A stretch of DNA of 62,494 nucleotides, from the NCBI GenBank assembly GCA_018715125.1, contig DVMF01000060.1, positions 1-62,494 of the forward strand, written 5' to 3'. The number at the start of each line of letters is the position of its first letter. Positions within the stretch are counted from its first letter, which is position 1. The notes below the pieces were generated by a model. The model worked only from the letters and a program-made list of their open reading frames with translations. It ran no database searches and was not told where the DNA came from. Origin of the DNA: Candidatus Coprousia avicola (lineage in GTDB: Bacteria > Actinomycetota > Coriobacteriia > Coriobacteriales > Coriobacteriaceae). The translations under genes were made by a program, and so were the position numbers. Positions 8,321 to 17,573 of the stretch are shown here, in pieces.

Positions 8321-9937
8321 CTACAGTGCGTCGATGAAGCGCTGCTGTGCCGCCCGGCCGGCCTCGTCCCACTTGTAGACGCCGGCGTCCTCGAGCACGT
8401 GCCCAAAGACGGCGCCGACCTCTTCGTGCAGGATCGCGTCCACGTCGCCGTCTGCGAGCTCGTCGCGACGGCGGGCGAATACCTCGCGGGCCCATGCGGC
8501 GTGCGACGCGCAGGCGGGGTCGGCCTCGAGCGCGGCGAGCACGTCGGCGGGAGTCGATCCGTCCTGCGCGGCGGCGCGCAGACGCGCCCCCACGGCCGCG
8601 AGCTCGGTCTTAAGGCGTGCGGGCAGGATGGCCAGGCCCATGACCTCGATAAGGCCGATGTTCTCCTTCTTGATGTGATGGTACTCCGCGTGCGGGTGGA
8701 AGACCCCCAGGGGATGCTCCTCGCTGGTGATGTTGCAGCGCAGCGCGAGGTACGCCTCATACCGCTCGCCGCCCACGCGGCCCTCGGCATCCACGCGGCG
8801 GATGACCGGCGTCACCGTGTTGCGGGGCGTGCCGTCCGGCGTGTGGGCGATGACGCCGACCTCCTCATCGGTCCAGTCGCGCCACCTGTCGATGACGTGC
8901 ACGCAGGCGTCGAGCAGCCGCGCGCGGTCGTCGGCGCGCAGGCGCAGGACCGAGAGCGGCCAGGTGAGCACGGCACCCTCGATATCCTCGAACCCGGGCA
9001 TCGTAAAGGCTCGGGCGACCTCGGCATGCATCATGGGGAACTCGTGCGCGCCGCCCTGGAAGTGGTCGTGCGAGAGGATGGAGCCGCCCACGATGGGAAG
9101 GTCGGCGTTGGAGCCGATGAAGTAGTGGGGGAGCGTATCGACAAAGTCGAGGAGGCACGTCAGGCTGGCGCGGTCGATGTGCATGGGCCTGTGGTGCGCG
9201 CTCATGGCGATGCTGTGCTCGTTGAAGTAGGCGTAAGGGCTGTACTGGAAACCCCAGCGCTCGCCGCCGAGCTCGATGGGTACGATGCGGAGGTTCTGGC
9301 GCGCGGGGTGGTCGCCCATAGGGCTTGCGGCGCCACGGCCCGAGTAACCCTCGTTCTCGATGCAGAGCTGGCAGGCGGGGTACTTCTCGCCCGTGTTCTT
9401 GGCGGCGCCGGCGCGGGCGATGTCGCGCGGGTCCTTCTCGGGCTTGGAGAGGTTGATGGTGATCTCGAGGTCGCCCCAGCGCGTGGGCGTCTTCCAGGCG
9501 ATGTTCTTGGCGATGGCGCTGCGGCGCACGTAGCCCGCGTCGCAGCAGAGGCGGTAGAACCAGTCCGTCGCGGCTGCGGGGCCGTCGCTCGCGCGCAGGG
9601 CTCCCCACCGCGCGGCGATGGCGGAGGGCCGGGGCATGAGGGCGCCCATGATCCGCATGGCGGCGCGGTCGTGCCCGGTGGCGGTGTCCTCCACGCGTCC
9701 GTGCGCAGCGGAGGCCTCGGCAAGCACCGCGAGGGCGGCGTCGAGGTCAAATCCGTCGTCCGCGGCGGGCTCGGCGAGGACCCAGCCCTCGGCGGGCGCC
9801 GGACCCTCGGCCCCCATCTCGTCCAGGATCGTGTTGTAGGCCCAGACGCGGTCGGCGGCGTCGATCATGCCCGTCAGGCAGGCGTAGTCGGCAAGCGCCG
9901 CGGTGGTCGCGCCGATCACCTCATCGGTTACAGCCAT
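8321..9937 (-). CDS. galT: Galactose-1-phosphate uridylyltransferase, class II (Firmicutes type)
   Basis: Leloir enzyme exchanging UMP between UDP-glucose and galactose-1-phosphate; 538 residues, somewhat long for the class II family. The region ILSHDHFQGG has the histidine motif where the uridylylated residue lies, and EYHHIKKENIGLIEVMG is another strong family signature. The chosen ATG (minus strand, 9937) overlaps the galK stop by ten bases. An open frame extends further upstream but is only the shadow of galK. It is the last gene of galM-galK-galT. Confidence 0.95.
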   Translation of the reverse strand: MAVTDEVIGATTAALADYACLTGMIDAADRVWAYNTILDEMGAEGPAPAEGWVLAEPAADDGFDLDAALAVLAEASAAHGRVEDTATGHDRAAMRIMGALMPRPSAIAARWGALRASDGPAAATDWFYRLCCDAGYVRRSAIAKNIAWKTPTRWGDLEITINLSKPEKDPRDIARAGAAKNTGEKYPACQLCIENEGYSGRGAASPMGDHPARQNLRIVPIELGGERWGFQYSPYAYFNEHSIAMSAHHRPMHIDRASLTCLLDFVDTLPHYFIGSNADLPIVGGSILSHDHFQGGAHEFPMMHAEVARAFTMPGFEDIEGAVLTWPLSVLRLRADDRARLLDACVHVIDRWRDWTDEEVGVIAHTPDGTPRNTVTPVIRRVDAEGRVGGERYEAYLALRCNITSEEHPLGVFHPHAEYHHIKKENIGLIEVMGLAILPARLKTELAAVGARLRAAAQDGSTPADVLAALEADPACASHAAWAREVFARRRDELADGDVDAILHEEVGAVFGHVLEDAGVYKWDEAGRAAQQRFIDAL

Positions 9938-11133
9938 TGCGCGCACGCCCCTTCCTCGGAGATGAGGTAGTGGCGGCAGGCGCCCTCGCCGAGCCAGGCG
10001 TTCATCTGCGCGATGAAGCCGTCGACCTTCTCCACCGGCACGAAGCACTGGATGGAGCCGCCAAAGCCGCCGCCGTGGATGCGGATGGCGCCCTCTCCGT
10101 CGAGCAGGCGCTCGGCCATGCCGAGGGCGAGCATCGCGGGCTGGTAGGAGCCTCCGGTGGAGACGTTCTGCAAGAACATGCCCGAGCTCGCGCCCGAGTC
10201 GCGCGTGAGCGCGAGGAACGCGTCGATGTCGCCCGCGTTCAGGGCGTCCCAACGACGGTCGACGAGGTCGTTCTCATACCAGTAGTGGATAGCGCGCAGC
10301 ACCGCGCGGTCGCCGAGCTTCTCGCGCAGCGCCGGCAGCGCCTCGTCAAAGGCGGCCGGATCGACCTCGCACAGGCGCTTCACGCCAAACTCGGCGGCAA
10401 CTTGCTGCATCTCCACCGGCACCGCGGCGTAGTCGTCGGTGAAGGCGCTGTGGTCGCAGCCCACGTTGACGAGGCAGAGCGCATAGCCTGCTGCGTCGAA
10501 GTCGAAGTCGAGCTTGGCGGTCTTAGGCTCGCTCTCCCGGAAGTCCATGTAGGCGAGGCCGCCCAGGCATACGGCGAGCTGGTCCATAAGGCCGCACGGC
10601 TTGCCGAAGTAGCGGTTCTCGGCCATCTGGCTCATCTGGGCGAGCTCCACCGGCGTGATGGCGCGCCCCGGCCAGAGGGCCTCCATGGCGCGGCCGTATG
10701 CGGCCTCAACCGCGGCGGAGCTGGAGAGGCCGCCGCCGGACGGCACCGTGCAGACAAAGGAGAAGTCGAAGCCCTCGGGCGTGCGTCCCGTGTCGGCGAG
10801 CGCGCGGGCCATGCCGCGCACGAGGCTTTGCGAGGTGACCTTCTCCTCCTCCACGGGATCGAGGTTGTCGAGCGTGATCTCAAAGGTGGGGAAGCCCTCG
10901 TCGGCGACGCGGATCGTGTTCGTGCCGTTGGCGACGGCGATGCCGAAGACGGCGACGTTGACGGCGCCGGCGATGACGTGGCCGCCCTCGTGATCGGTAT
11001 GGTTGCCTGCGATTTCTGAGCGGCCGGGGGCATAGACGGCGAGCTGGCGCGCGCCCTCGCCGGGCGTGCCGAACTCCTTCTCAAAGAGCGCGCGCGCGCG
11101 GGCGAATTCGGGTGCTTGCGTGAAATCTGACAT
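9928..11133 (-). CDS. galK: Galactokinase
   Basis: Phosphorylates alpha-D-galactose at C1; 401 residues, normal for the GHMP kinase family. The galactokinase signature GRSEIAGNHTDHEGG is at residues 37-51, the ATP-binding motif PSGGGLSSSAA at 131-141, and the C-terminal GHMP motif GGGFGGS near residue 365. A GAAAGGAAGGAAACC site precedes the start. It lies between galM (43-base gap) and galT (10-base overlap), so all three are likely one transcript. Confidence 0.96.
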   Translation of the reverse strand: MSDFTQAPEFARARALFEKEFGTPGEGARQLAVYAPGRSEIAGNHTDHEGGHVIAGAVNVAVFGIAVANGTNTIRVADEGFPTFEITLDNLDPVEEEKVTSQSLVRGMARALADTGRTPEGFDFSFVCTVPSGGGLSSSAAVEAAYGRAMEALWPGRAITPVELAQMSQMAENRYFGKPCGLMDQLAVCLGGLAYMDFRESEPKTAKLDFDFDAAGYALCLVNVGCDHSAFTDDYAAVPVEMQQVAAEFGVKRLCEVDPAAFDEALPALREKLGDRAVLRAIHYWYENDLVDRRWDALNAGDIDAFLALTRDSGASSGMFLQNVSTGGSYQPAMLALGMAERLLDGEGAIRIHGGGFGGSIQCFVPVEKVDGFIAQMNAWLGEGACRHYLISEEGACAQWL

Positions 11134-11176
11134 GGTTTCCTTCCTTTCTCGGGCCCGGGTGGGACCGGTTTGGCGG

Positions 11177-12241
11177 CTAGGCTATACCGAAGCGGTAGAC
11201 GATGGACTCCTCGTAGGGGTGGTCGGGCGTGCAGACGGGTTGCGGCCACGCGGGATGGTGCACGGCGTCAGGGTAGTACTCCGGCTCAAAGGCAAAGCCC
11301 GCGTGCGGGCCGTACGTAGCGCCGTCTTTGGTGAGCGCGGGGCCGTCGCCGAGCCAGTTGCCGGTGTAGAGATGCGCGCCGGGATGCGTGATGCTGATGC
11401 TGAGTGTGCGTCCGCTTGCCGGGTCGACCGCATCGAGCGCGGGCCGCGGCGCCGCGCCGGGCTCGAAGCCAAAGATGCAGAGGCAGTGGTCGTATCCGTG
11501 CCCGCGCTCGATCTGCACGTCGTCTGCGTCGAGGCCGGAGCCGAGCGCCACGCCGGCGGAAAGGTCGAACGGCGTCCCCTCAACAGGGGCGATCTCGCCC
11601 TCGGAGACGGAATCCTCGCGCACGGGCAGGTAGCGAACGGCGTGCACGGTGACCTGCTGGTCGCGGACGCTCCCCGCGGCATGCCCCGCGAGGTTGAAGT
11701 AGGTGTGGTTCGTGATGTTCGCGTAGGTGGGGCGGTCGGTCTCGACGCGATAGGTGAGCGTGAGCGCGCCGTCCGCATCGAGCGTGTAGGTTGCCGTGAT
11801 GGTGCGCTCGCCCGGCAGCCCGAGCTCGCCCGAGGCGAGCCGGCAGGTAAAGGTCACGCGGTTGGCGCCCTCGTCGACCGCCGCGTCCCACACGCGCTTG
11901 TGAAGGCCGTGGGCGAGGTCGGTGTGCAGGTTGTTCTCGCCCTCGTTGGCGGTGAGGTGCCACGTCTCACCGGCGATGTCGAGCGAGGCCCCCGCCGTGC
12001 GGTTGGCGACGGGGCCTATGGTCGCCCCGTAGCAGGCGGGGTTGTCGAAGTAGCCCTCGAGCGCGTCAAAGCCAAGCACGATATCGGCGACGTCGCCGTG
12101 CGCGTCAGGGCAGGTGATGCCGAGGATGGTGGCACCAAAGTCCATGACGCGCACGCTCACGGGAGCGCACTCCGCCGTGAGGGTGTAGGCGCGAACGGGT
12201 GTGCCGCCCGCCGCGGTGCCAAACGAAGAAATCTCTATCAT
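11177..12241 (-). CDS. galM: Aldose 1-epimerase (mutarotase)
   Basis: Interconverts alpha and beta anomers of galactose to feed GalK; 354 residues. Family features are FDALEGY, NRTAGASLDIAG, ENNLHTDLAHGLHKRVWD, NHTYFNLAGHA and the acidic FEPEYYPDAVH near the C-terminus. ATG 12241 (minus) has GAGGACCC just upstream; the longer open frame to 12496 lacks a start signal. It heads the gal operon. A -10-like TATACT on the minus strand (12466-12471) implies a leader of about 215 bases. Confidence 0.93.
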   Translation of the reverse strand: MIEISSFGTAAGGTPVRAYTLTAECAPVSVRVMDFGATILGITCPDAHGDVADIVLGFDALEGYFDNPACYGATIGPVANRTAGASLDIAGETWHLTANEGENNLHTDLAHGLHKRVWDAAVDEGANRVTFTCRLASGELGLPGERTITATYTLDADGALTLTYRVETDRPTYANITNHTYFNLAGHAAGSVRDQQVTVHAVRYLPVREDSVSEGEIAPVEGTPFDLSAGVALGSGLDADDVQIERGHGYDHCLCIFGFEPGAAPRPALDAVDPASGRTLSISITHPGAHLYTGNWLGDGPALTKDGATYGPHAGFAFEPEYYPDAVHHPAWPQPVCTPDHPYEESIVYRFGIA

Positions 12242-12465
12242 GGGGTCCTCCAACAGGTGGGCATGGCTGCGCATCCTCTCTCCATTATGCGGCTTATGCC
12301 GTGGCGGAGAGGCGTGAACCGCACGCCAATTTGCGTTGCGAAAACGGGTGCAGATGCGTGCTCGCCCCGTCCGGCGCGCACCCAGGTGCGCCCTGGGAGA
12401 AGCAGAGCGGTTGGGCGCTCGGAAAGATGAGCGCTGTTCTTCTAAGAGCACGTTACCAGCACAGG

Positions 12466-12557
12466 AGTATACCGCAAAACAAACAATAACGAACATCTAC
12501 GAACGGTAGTATTTATGCGGCAAACGGGTAATAGATGGTAAATGAACAGAACGAACG
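12466..12557 (-). promoter_or_regulatory. Putative galM promoter and DeoR-type operator repeats
   Basis: The 550-base gap between galM and the DeoR gene contains no gene I can support. It holds a minus-strand TATACT box (12466-12471) and two ACGAAC copies exactly 10 bp apart (12489-12494, 12499-12504), where a -35 would lie. A further pair, ATGAAC (12542-12547) and ACGAAC (12551-12556), sits toward the divergent regulator. Short repeats on one helical face are typical of DeoR-family binding sites. Confidence 0.5.
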
Positions 12558-12793
12558 CATATCATCACAGAGAAACCCGCCGGTCGGGTATGATGATGAA
12601 CGATGGCAACGTATGCATATATGGATCGGTTCCGAGGGGTATGCCTTGCCGAGACGAGACCGGTGACGGCGCTGTGTGTGCCAAGCAACTTGCATGAAGG
12701 TGCCGTGCCGCACAATGTCCCCGCCGCCGCGCGCTTACCTTTACGCGAGCTCGGGCGCGGCGTGCATAGCAACAGAGGATGGATGGGATACCT

Positions 12794-13558
12794 ATGATCA
12801 AGGCAGAGCGACAGGACAGCATCAAGCGCCTTGTTGAGGAGCGCGGATCCGCGTCGGTGAAGGATATCGCCGCCCAGCTCGACGTCTCGGAGATGACCGT
12901 ACGGCGCGACCTGGAGGAGATGGCGAGTTCCGGCGAGCTCGTGCGCGTCCACGGGGGTGCCCGCAGCACCGGCGCGCGCCGCCATTCGATGCTGCGCCAG
13001 GAGTATAGCCACACCGAGAAGCGCGATCGGAACATGGCGCAGAAGCGCGCCATCGCCGCGCGCGCCGTATCGCTCATCGAGGAGGACTCGACGGTCTTTC
13101 TGGGCACGGGGACGACGGTGGAGCAGATGGTCCCTCTTTTGCCCGCCTACCGTCTGCGCATCGTCACCAACTCGCTTGCGGTGTTCAACATGCTGGAGGG
13201 CAACGCGGGTTACGACCTTTGTCTGGTAGGCGGTATGTACCGTCCCCGGACCGGCGCCTTTGTGGGTCCGCTTGCCGAGGACGCCATCGGCAGGCTGGGG
13301 CTTAATCTTGCGTTTGTTGGAGCCAACGGCATTTTCGATGGGGAGGTCTCGACCTCTAACGCGGAGGAGGGGCATTTCCAGGAGCTTGCCTTCGAGAAGG
13401 CCGATGCCCGCTATCTGGTGGCGGACGCGAGCAAGGTGGGAAGGCGTGATTTCTTCACGTTCTACCATCTCATTAAGCTCGACGCTCTCATTACCGATGA
13501 GACGATAGCCCCTGAGGCCCTGCAGCAGCTGACCGAGTACACGGAGGTCTTGCAGTAG
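12794..13558 (+). CDS. DeoR-family transcriptional regulator
   Basis: Repressor of 254 residues. The N-terminal helix-turn-helix (about residues 5-55) contains VKDIAAQLDVSEMTVRRDLE, the DeoR signature. The C-terminal domain is the sugar-phosphate sensing DeoRC fold with FLGTGTTVEQM and IVTNSLAVFN. It lies divergent to galM and upstream of the LacC-like kinase, so control of both the Leloir and the tagatose branches is likely. ATG 12794 follows GAGGATGGA; an in-frame ATG at 12779 overlaps that site. Confidence 0.9.
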   Translation: MIKAERQDSIKRLVEERGSASVKDIAAQLDVSEMTVRRDLEEMASSGELVRVHGGARSTGARRHSMLRQEYSHTEKRDRNMAQKRAIAARAVSLIEEDSTVFLGTGTTVEQMVPLLPAYRLRIVTNSLAVFNMLEGNAGYDLCLVGGMYRPRTGAFVGPLAEDAIGRLGLNLAFVGANGIFDGEVSTSNAEEGHFQELAFEKADARYLVADASKVGRRDFFTFYHLIKLDALITDETIAPEALQQLTEYTEVLQ

Positions 13559-13632
13559 CCCGAGCCGTCCCGCCGGCAGCGCGGGCAGCGCCGCCCCTCT
13601 CAGGCGACCGCCACGGCGGTGCTCGAGCGCGG

Positions 13633-13638
13633 TACAAT
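13633..13638 (+). promoter_or_regulatory. Putative -10 box upstream of lacC
   Basis: TACAAT at 13633-13638 lies about 50 bases before the kinase start. No good -35 is visible, so activation or a weak promoter is possible. Confidence 0.35.
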
Positions 13639-13689
13639 GTCACGTATGGATCCGAAGGCGCGAAACGTCTTGTTTGATTGGGAGCAGCC

Positions 13690-14625
13690 ATGATTCTTAC
13701 CGTCACCATGAACCCGTCTATCGACACGGCCTACCAGCTCGACCATCTCGTGATTGACGACGTCAACCGCGTGGAGCCAAAAAAGACCGCGGGCGGCAAG
13801 GGCCTGAACGTCAGCCGCGTGCTCGTGCAGCTGGGCGACGACGTCCTCGCCACCGGTCTTCTGGGCGGGCACATGGGTGAGTTTCTCGCCGACCGCATGG
13901 ACGACGACCACATCCCGCACAGCTTCACCGCGATCGCGGGCGAGAGCCGCATCTGCATCGCGGTGCTGCACGAGGGTAACCAGACCGAGTTTTTGGAGAG
14001 CGGCCCCACGGTTGCGCCCGAGGAGCTCGATGCGTTCACGGCGCATTTTGCCGAGCTGGTAGAGCGGGCCGATTGCGTGACCATCTCGGGAAGCCTGCCC
14101 AAGGGTGTCGATGCGGGATACTACGCCCAGATGGTGAAGACGGCGGTTGACGCCGGGCGCCCCGTGCTGCTCGACACGTCGGGCGCCGCCCTCGACGCCG
14201 CTCTCGACGCGCCCGTCAAGCCGACGCTCATCAAGCCCAACCTCACCGAGATCAACGGGCTTCTGGGAACGAGCTTCACCCCGGATGACCTGCCGGAGCT
14301 CCGTCGTGCCCTTGCCGCGGACACGCGCTTTGCCGCCATCCCGTGGGTTGTCGTCACGATGGGCGGCGCCGGTGCCGTCGCCTTCCACGAGGGTCGCGCC
14401 TACCGCGTCGTCATGCCCGATATCCCCGCGGTCAACGCCACCGGGTCGGGCGATTCCACCATCGCCGGCTTTGCGCACGCCATCGCCCGCGGCGCGGACG
14501 ACGACACGGTGCTGCGCTGCGGCAACACCTGCGGCAAGCTGAACGCCATGGACCCCCAGACCGGCCACTTGGTGATGGACCGTTGGGACGAGGTTTACAA
14601 CGCGGTTGCGATCAGCGAGCTCTAG
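13690..14625 (+). CDS. lacC: PfkB-family 1-phosphohexokinase (LacC/FruK-like)
   Basis: Phosphorylates a ketohexose phosphate; 311 residues. The start MILTVTMNPSIDTAYQLD, GGKGLNVSRVL and the C-terminal NATGSGDSTIAGFAHA (catalytic aspartate in GSGD) mark the LacC/FruK/PfkB group. With the GatY-like aldolase that follows, tagatose-6-phosphate kinase is the best call. Fructose-1-phosphate kinase is the alternative, but no fructose PTS is adjacent. ATG 13690 has GGGAG upstream. Confidence 0.85.
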   Translation: MILTVTMNPSIDTAYQLDHLVIDDVNRVEPKKTAGGKGLNVSRVLVQLGDDVLATGLLGGHMGEFLADRMDDDHIPHSFTAIAGESRICIAVLHEGNQTEFLESGPTVAPEELDAFTAHFAELVERADCVTISGSLPKGVDAGYYAQMVKTAVDAGRPVLLDTSGAALDAALDAPVKPTLIKPNLTEINGLLGTSFTPDDLPELRRALAADTRFAAIPWVVVTMGGAGAVAFHEGRAYRVVMPDIPAVNATGSGDSTIAGFAHAIARGADDDTVLRCGNTCGKLNAMDPQTGHLVMDRWDEVYNAVAISEL

Positions 14626-14693
14626 GTTTTCGCATCTAGGTTGTCGCAAGCGCGAGACCGCTTGGCGCTGGTACTCTCAAAATGAGCCAGTTA

Positions 14694-14716
14694 CTAGGCA
14701 TTACGGTGCCTAGAAT
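14694..14716 (+). promoter_or_regulatory. Inverted repeat overlapping -10 box before the aldolase gene
   Basis: CTAGGCA (14694-14700) and TGCCTAG (14707-14713) form a perfect 7-bp inverted repeat. The right arm runs into TAGAAT (14711-14716), a plausible -10, so a bound repressor would block the promoter. Confidence 0.45.
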
Positions 14717-14772
14717 AGGGTGAGGCGTTTGCCCGGCGCCGTAGTGCCGGGCCGGATGAAAGGATGGGCACT

Positions 14773-15621
14773 ATGCTCGTTACCACCAAGGAGATGCTGC
14801 TCGACGCGCAGAAGAACCATTATGCCGTCGGCGCCTTCAATGTTGAGAACCTCGAGTTCGTCATGGCGGTCCTCGCCGCCGCGGAGGAGACCAAGTCCCC
14901 CGTCATCATGCAGACCACCTCGGGCACGATCAAGATGACCGGTCTTGATTACTTCTACGGCATGGTCAAGGCCGCTGCGGAGCGCACCTCGGTGCCCGTG
15001 GCGCTGCATCTCGACCACGGCGATGGCTACGACCGCTGCATGAAGGCCCTGCGCACGGGCTACACCTCCGTCATGATCGACGGTAGCCACGAGACCTTTG
15101 AGGACAACATCGCCCTCACCAAGCTCGTCGCCGATGCCGGCGCTGCCATGGGCGTGCCGGTGGAGGCCGAGCTCGGCAAGGTCGGCGGCAAGGAGGACGA
15201 CGTCGAGGTCGAGGGTGAGAGCCCCTACACCGACCCGGACGAGGCCCGCGAGTTCGTCGAGCGCACCGGCTGCACCTCGCTCGCCATCGGCGTCGGCACC
15301 TCGCACGGCGTCTACACCGCCGAGCCGCACATCGAGCAGGGCGTCGTGAAGGCCATCCGCGCCGCCGTGGACGTGCCGCTCGTGCTCCACGGCACCTCCG
15401 GTGTGCCCGATGAGCAGGTCGCTGAGGCCGTCAAGAACGGCATCTGCAAGGTCAACTACGCCACCGAGCTCCGCCAGGCCTTTACGAAGGGCTTCATGGC
15501 GTACATGGCCGAGAACCCCACGTGCTTCGACCCCAAGAAGCCGGGTCAGGCGGGCATGGCCGAGATCACCAAGATCGTGAAGATTCGCATGGAGAACCTC
15601 GGTTCGGTGGGCCGCGCGTAA
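14773..15621 (+). CDS. Class II ketose-bisphosphate aldolase (GatY/KbaY/FbaA type)
   Basis: Zinc-dependent aldolase of 282 residues that splits tagatose-1,6- or fructose-1,6-bisphosphate into DHAP and glyceraldehyde-3-phosphate. Zinc and catalytic motifs are LHLDHGDGYD, MIDGSHETFEDN, EAELGKVGG, GVGTSHGVY and LVLHGTSGVPD. ATG 14773 is preferred to ATG 14764 because AAAGG ends at 14763. It follows the LacC-like gene by 147 bases and has its own promoter-like box. As a short class II enzyme it could also serve as the housekeeping FBP aldolase. Confidence 0.88.
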   Translation: MLVTTKEMLLDAQKNHYAVGAFNVENLEFVMAVLAAAEETKSPVIMQTTSGTIKMTGLDYFYGMVKAAAERTSVPVALHLDHGDGYDRCMKALRTGYTSVMIDGSHETFEDNIALTKLVADAGAAMGVPVEAELGKVGGKEDDVEVEGESPYTDPDEAREFVERTGCTSLAIGVGTSHGVYTAEPHIEQGVVKAIRAAVDVPLVLHGTSGVPDEQVAEAVKNGICKVNYATELRQAFTKGFMAYMAENPTCFDPKKPGQAGMAEITKIVKIRMENLGSVGRA

Positions 15622-15869
15622 CGTCTGGCTAGCTGATTTGCTACTCGCGGGCGGGCCGGTTGGTTTTGCGCGAGCGTCTCTGGCGCCATGCGCCTGGGGA
15701 CGGTCGCGTGGAAACCGCCGGCCCGCCTTCTATCTAGACGGGCTGCCGGGTGTGGCCGCGCCGGTTGGATGCCGGGGCGCCGCGCGTCGCGCCCGTTCGT
15801 GATCGCTGCTAGCGGTTTTCTCGGCCCCTCGGCCAAGATATGCTGGCGAAATCGAGCAAATTATTGCTT

Positions 15870-15921
15870 CATGCGTGTAAGTGCAGCGTATCATGGGTGT
15901 AAACCCTTGTGTTTACGCATG
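15870..15921 (+). promoter_or_regulatory. Triple repeat element upstream of pyruvate kinase
   Basis: CATGCGTGTAA (15870-15880) and CATGGGTGTAA (15892-15902) are direct repeats 22 bp apart. GTTTACGCATG (15911-15921) is an inverted copy. The last two enclose GTAAAC/GTTTAC arms 6 bp apart. The rest of the 384-base gap shows TTGACG at 15933-15938 but no clear -10. Confidence 0.45.
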
Positions 15922-16005
15922 AATTGCAAAAGTTGACGCCCCGCGATACCCGGTAACTCGGTACACTGGTATGAGGTATGACACTCCGTTTGATTGGGAG
16001 GATGC

Positions 16006-17466
16006 ATGAACAAGCGCACCAAGATCGTATGCACCATGGGACCGGCATGCGACGACGAGAATATTTTGCGCGAGATGATCAAGGCGGGCATGAACGTTGC
16101 CCGCTTTAATTTTAGCCACGGTAGCCACGAGGAGCATCACGAGCGCATGAAGCGCGTCAAGCGCATCTCGAGCGAGCTCGGCATCCCCGTCGGCATCCTG
16201 CTCGACACCAAGGGCCCCGAGATCCGTACGGGCTTTCTGAAGGACCATGCCAAGGTCACGCTCGCCGAGGGCTCGCAGGTCACCGTTACCGCCGCTGAGA
16301 CCTCCGAGGAGCTCCAGGGCACCGCTGAGCACTTCTACCTCGACCATCTCGAGCTACCCCGCGAGGTCCGCATCGGCGGCACGATCCTTATCGACGACGG
16401 CCTCATCGGCCTCACCGTCGACTCCATCGACGGCCAGGACATCCACTGCACGGTGCAGAACGGCGGCGAGCTCGGCGAGAAGAAGGGCGTCAATGTCCCC
16501 AACGCCAAGCTTTCGCTTCCCACCATTACCGAGCAGGACCGCGCCGACATCCTCTTCGGCCTCTCCGAGGGCATCGACTTCATCGCCGCCTCGTTTGTGC
16601 GCGATGCCGAGGGCGTGAAAGAGATCCGCCACCTGTGCGACGAGAACGGCGGCGAGCATGTGAGCATCATCCCCAAGATCGAGTGCGCACTTGCGGTCTA
16701 CCACTTCGATGACATCCTCAAGGTGTCCGACGGCATCATGGTCGCCCGCGGTGACCTGGGCGTCGAGGTTGCCCCTGAGGTCTGCCCCGTCATCCAGAAG
16801 GAGATCATCGCCAAGTGCAACTCCGCGTGCAAGCCGGTCATCACGGCGACGCAGATGCTCGATTCCATGATCCGCAACCCGCGCCCGACGCGCGCCGAGG
16901 TGACCGACGTCGCCAACGCGATCAGCGACGGCACCGATGCCACGATGCTCTCCGGCGAGACCGCGGCCGGCAAGTACCCGGTCGAGGCGGTGAAGATGAT
17001 GGCCAACGTCGCCCTCATCGCCGAGGCAACGATACCCGAGCACAAGCCGTTTGACTTCGAGGCGCTGGACCCCGGCCGCAACCGTGTGAACGCCGCCGTG
17101 GGCCTCTCTGCCGTGACCACCGCCTTCAACGTGGGCGCCAAGGCCATCCTTACCCCCACCAACTCCGGTCGCTCCGCGCGCCTGGTCTCCAACTTCCGCC
17201 CGGTGCTCCCCATCCAGGCCGTCACGCCCAACGATTGGGCCGTGCGCAAGATGACTATCTACTGGGGCGTCGAGCCGGTCCTGTCGGGCCGCTCCGTGGG
17301 CAGCATCGCCTACGTTGTGGACAACGCCGTGGTCGAGGCCAAGATGACGGGCATCGTCAAGCAGGATGACTTGGTGGTTGTGACCGCGGGCGACCCGGCG
17401 ATCCCCATCAAGCTGCGCGACAGCGAGGTCTCCACCAACGTGGTGTACGTCTCGCAGGTTATGTAA
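16006..17466 (+). CDS. pyk: Pyruvate kinase
   Basis: Final ATP-forming step of glycolysis; 486 residues, typical for the shorter bacterial enzyme lacking the extra C-terminal PEP-utiliser domain. Signatures are TKIVCTMGPACD, MNVARFNFSHG, LDTKGPEIRTG, the catalytic-lysine motif IIPKIE with MVARGDLGVEV, and TATQMLDSMIRNPRPTRAE. ATG 16006 follows GGGAGG. It is monocistronic with a strong terminator downstream. Confidence 0.97.
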   Translation: MNKRTKIVCTMGPACDDENILREMIKAGMNVARFNFSHGSHEEHHERMKRVKRISSELGIPVGILLDTKGPEIRTGFLKDHAKVTLAEGSQVTVTAAETSEELQGTAEHFYLDHLELPREVRIGGTILIDDGLIGLTVDSIDGQDIHCTVQNGGELGEKKGVNVPNAKLSLPTITEQDRADILFGLSEGIDFIAASFVRDAEGVKEIRHLCDENGGEHVSIIPKIECALAVYHFDDILKVSDGIMVARGDLGVEVAPEVCPVIQKEIIAKCNSACKPVITATQMLDSMIRNPRPTRAEVTDVANAISDGTDATMLSGETAAGKYPVEAVKMMANVALIAEATIPEHKPFDFEALDPGRNRVNAAVGLSAVTTAFNVGAKAILTPTNSGRSARLVSNFRPVLPIQAVTPNDWAVRKMTIYWGVEPVLSGRSVGSIAYVVDNAVVEAKMTGIVKQDDLVVVTAGDPAIPIKLRDSEVSTNVVYVSQVM

Positions 17467-17537
17467 GTCTACGAGCCGCTAGGCTCGATTGACGTTGCGG
17501 TGTTCCGCTGACGTCGCCGTATCCTTGATTTGGACGG

Positions 17538-17573
17538 ATGGCGCCATCCCGGCAGGCGGGGTGGCGCCATTTT
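17538..17573 (+). terminator. Terminator after pyk
   Basis: Arms 17538-17550 and 17558-17570 form a 13-bp stem with one G-T pair, followed by TTT. Confidence 0.75.
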
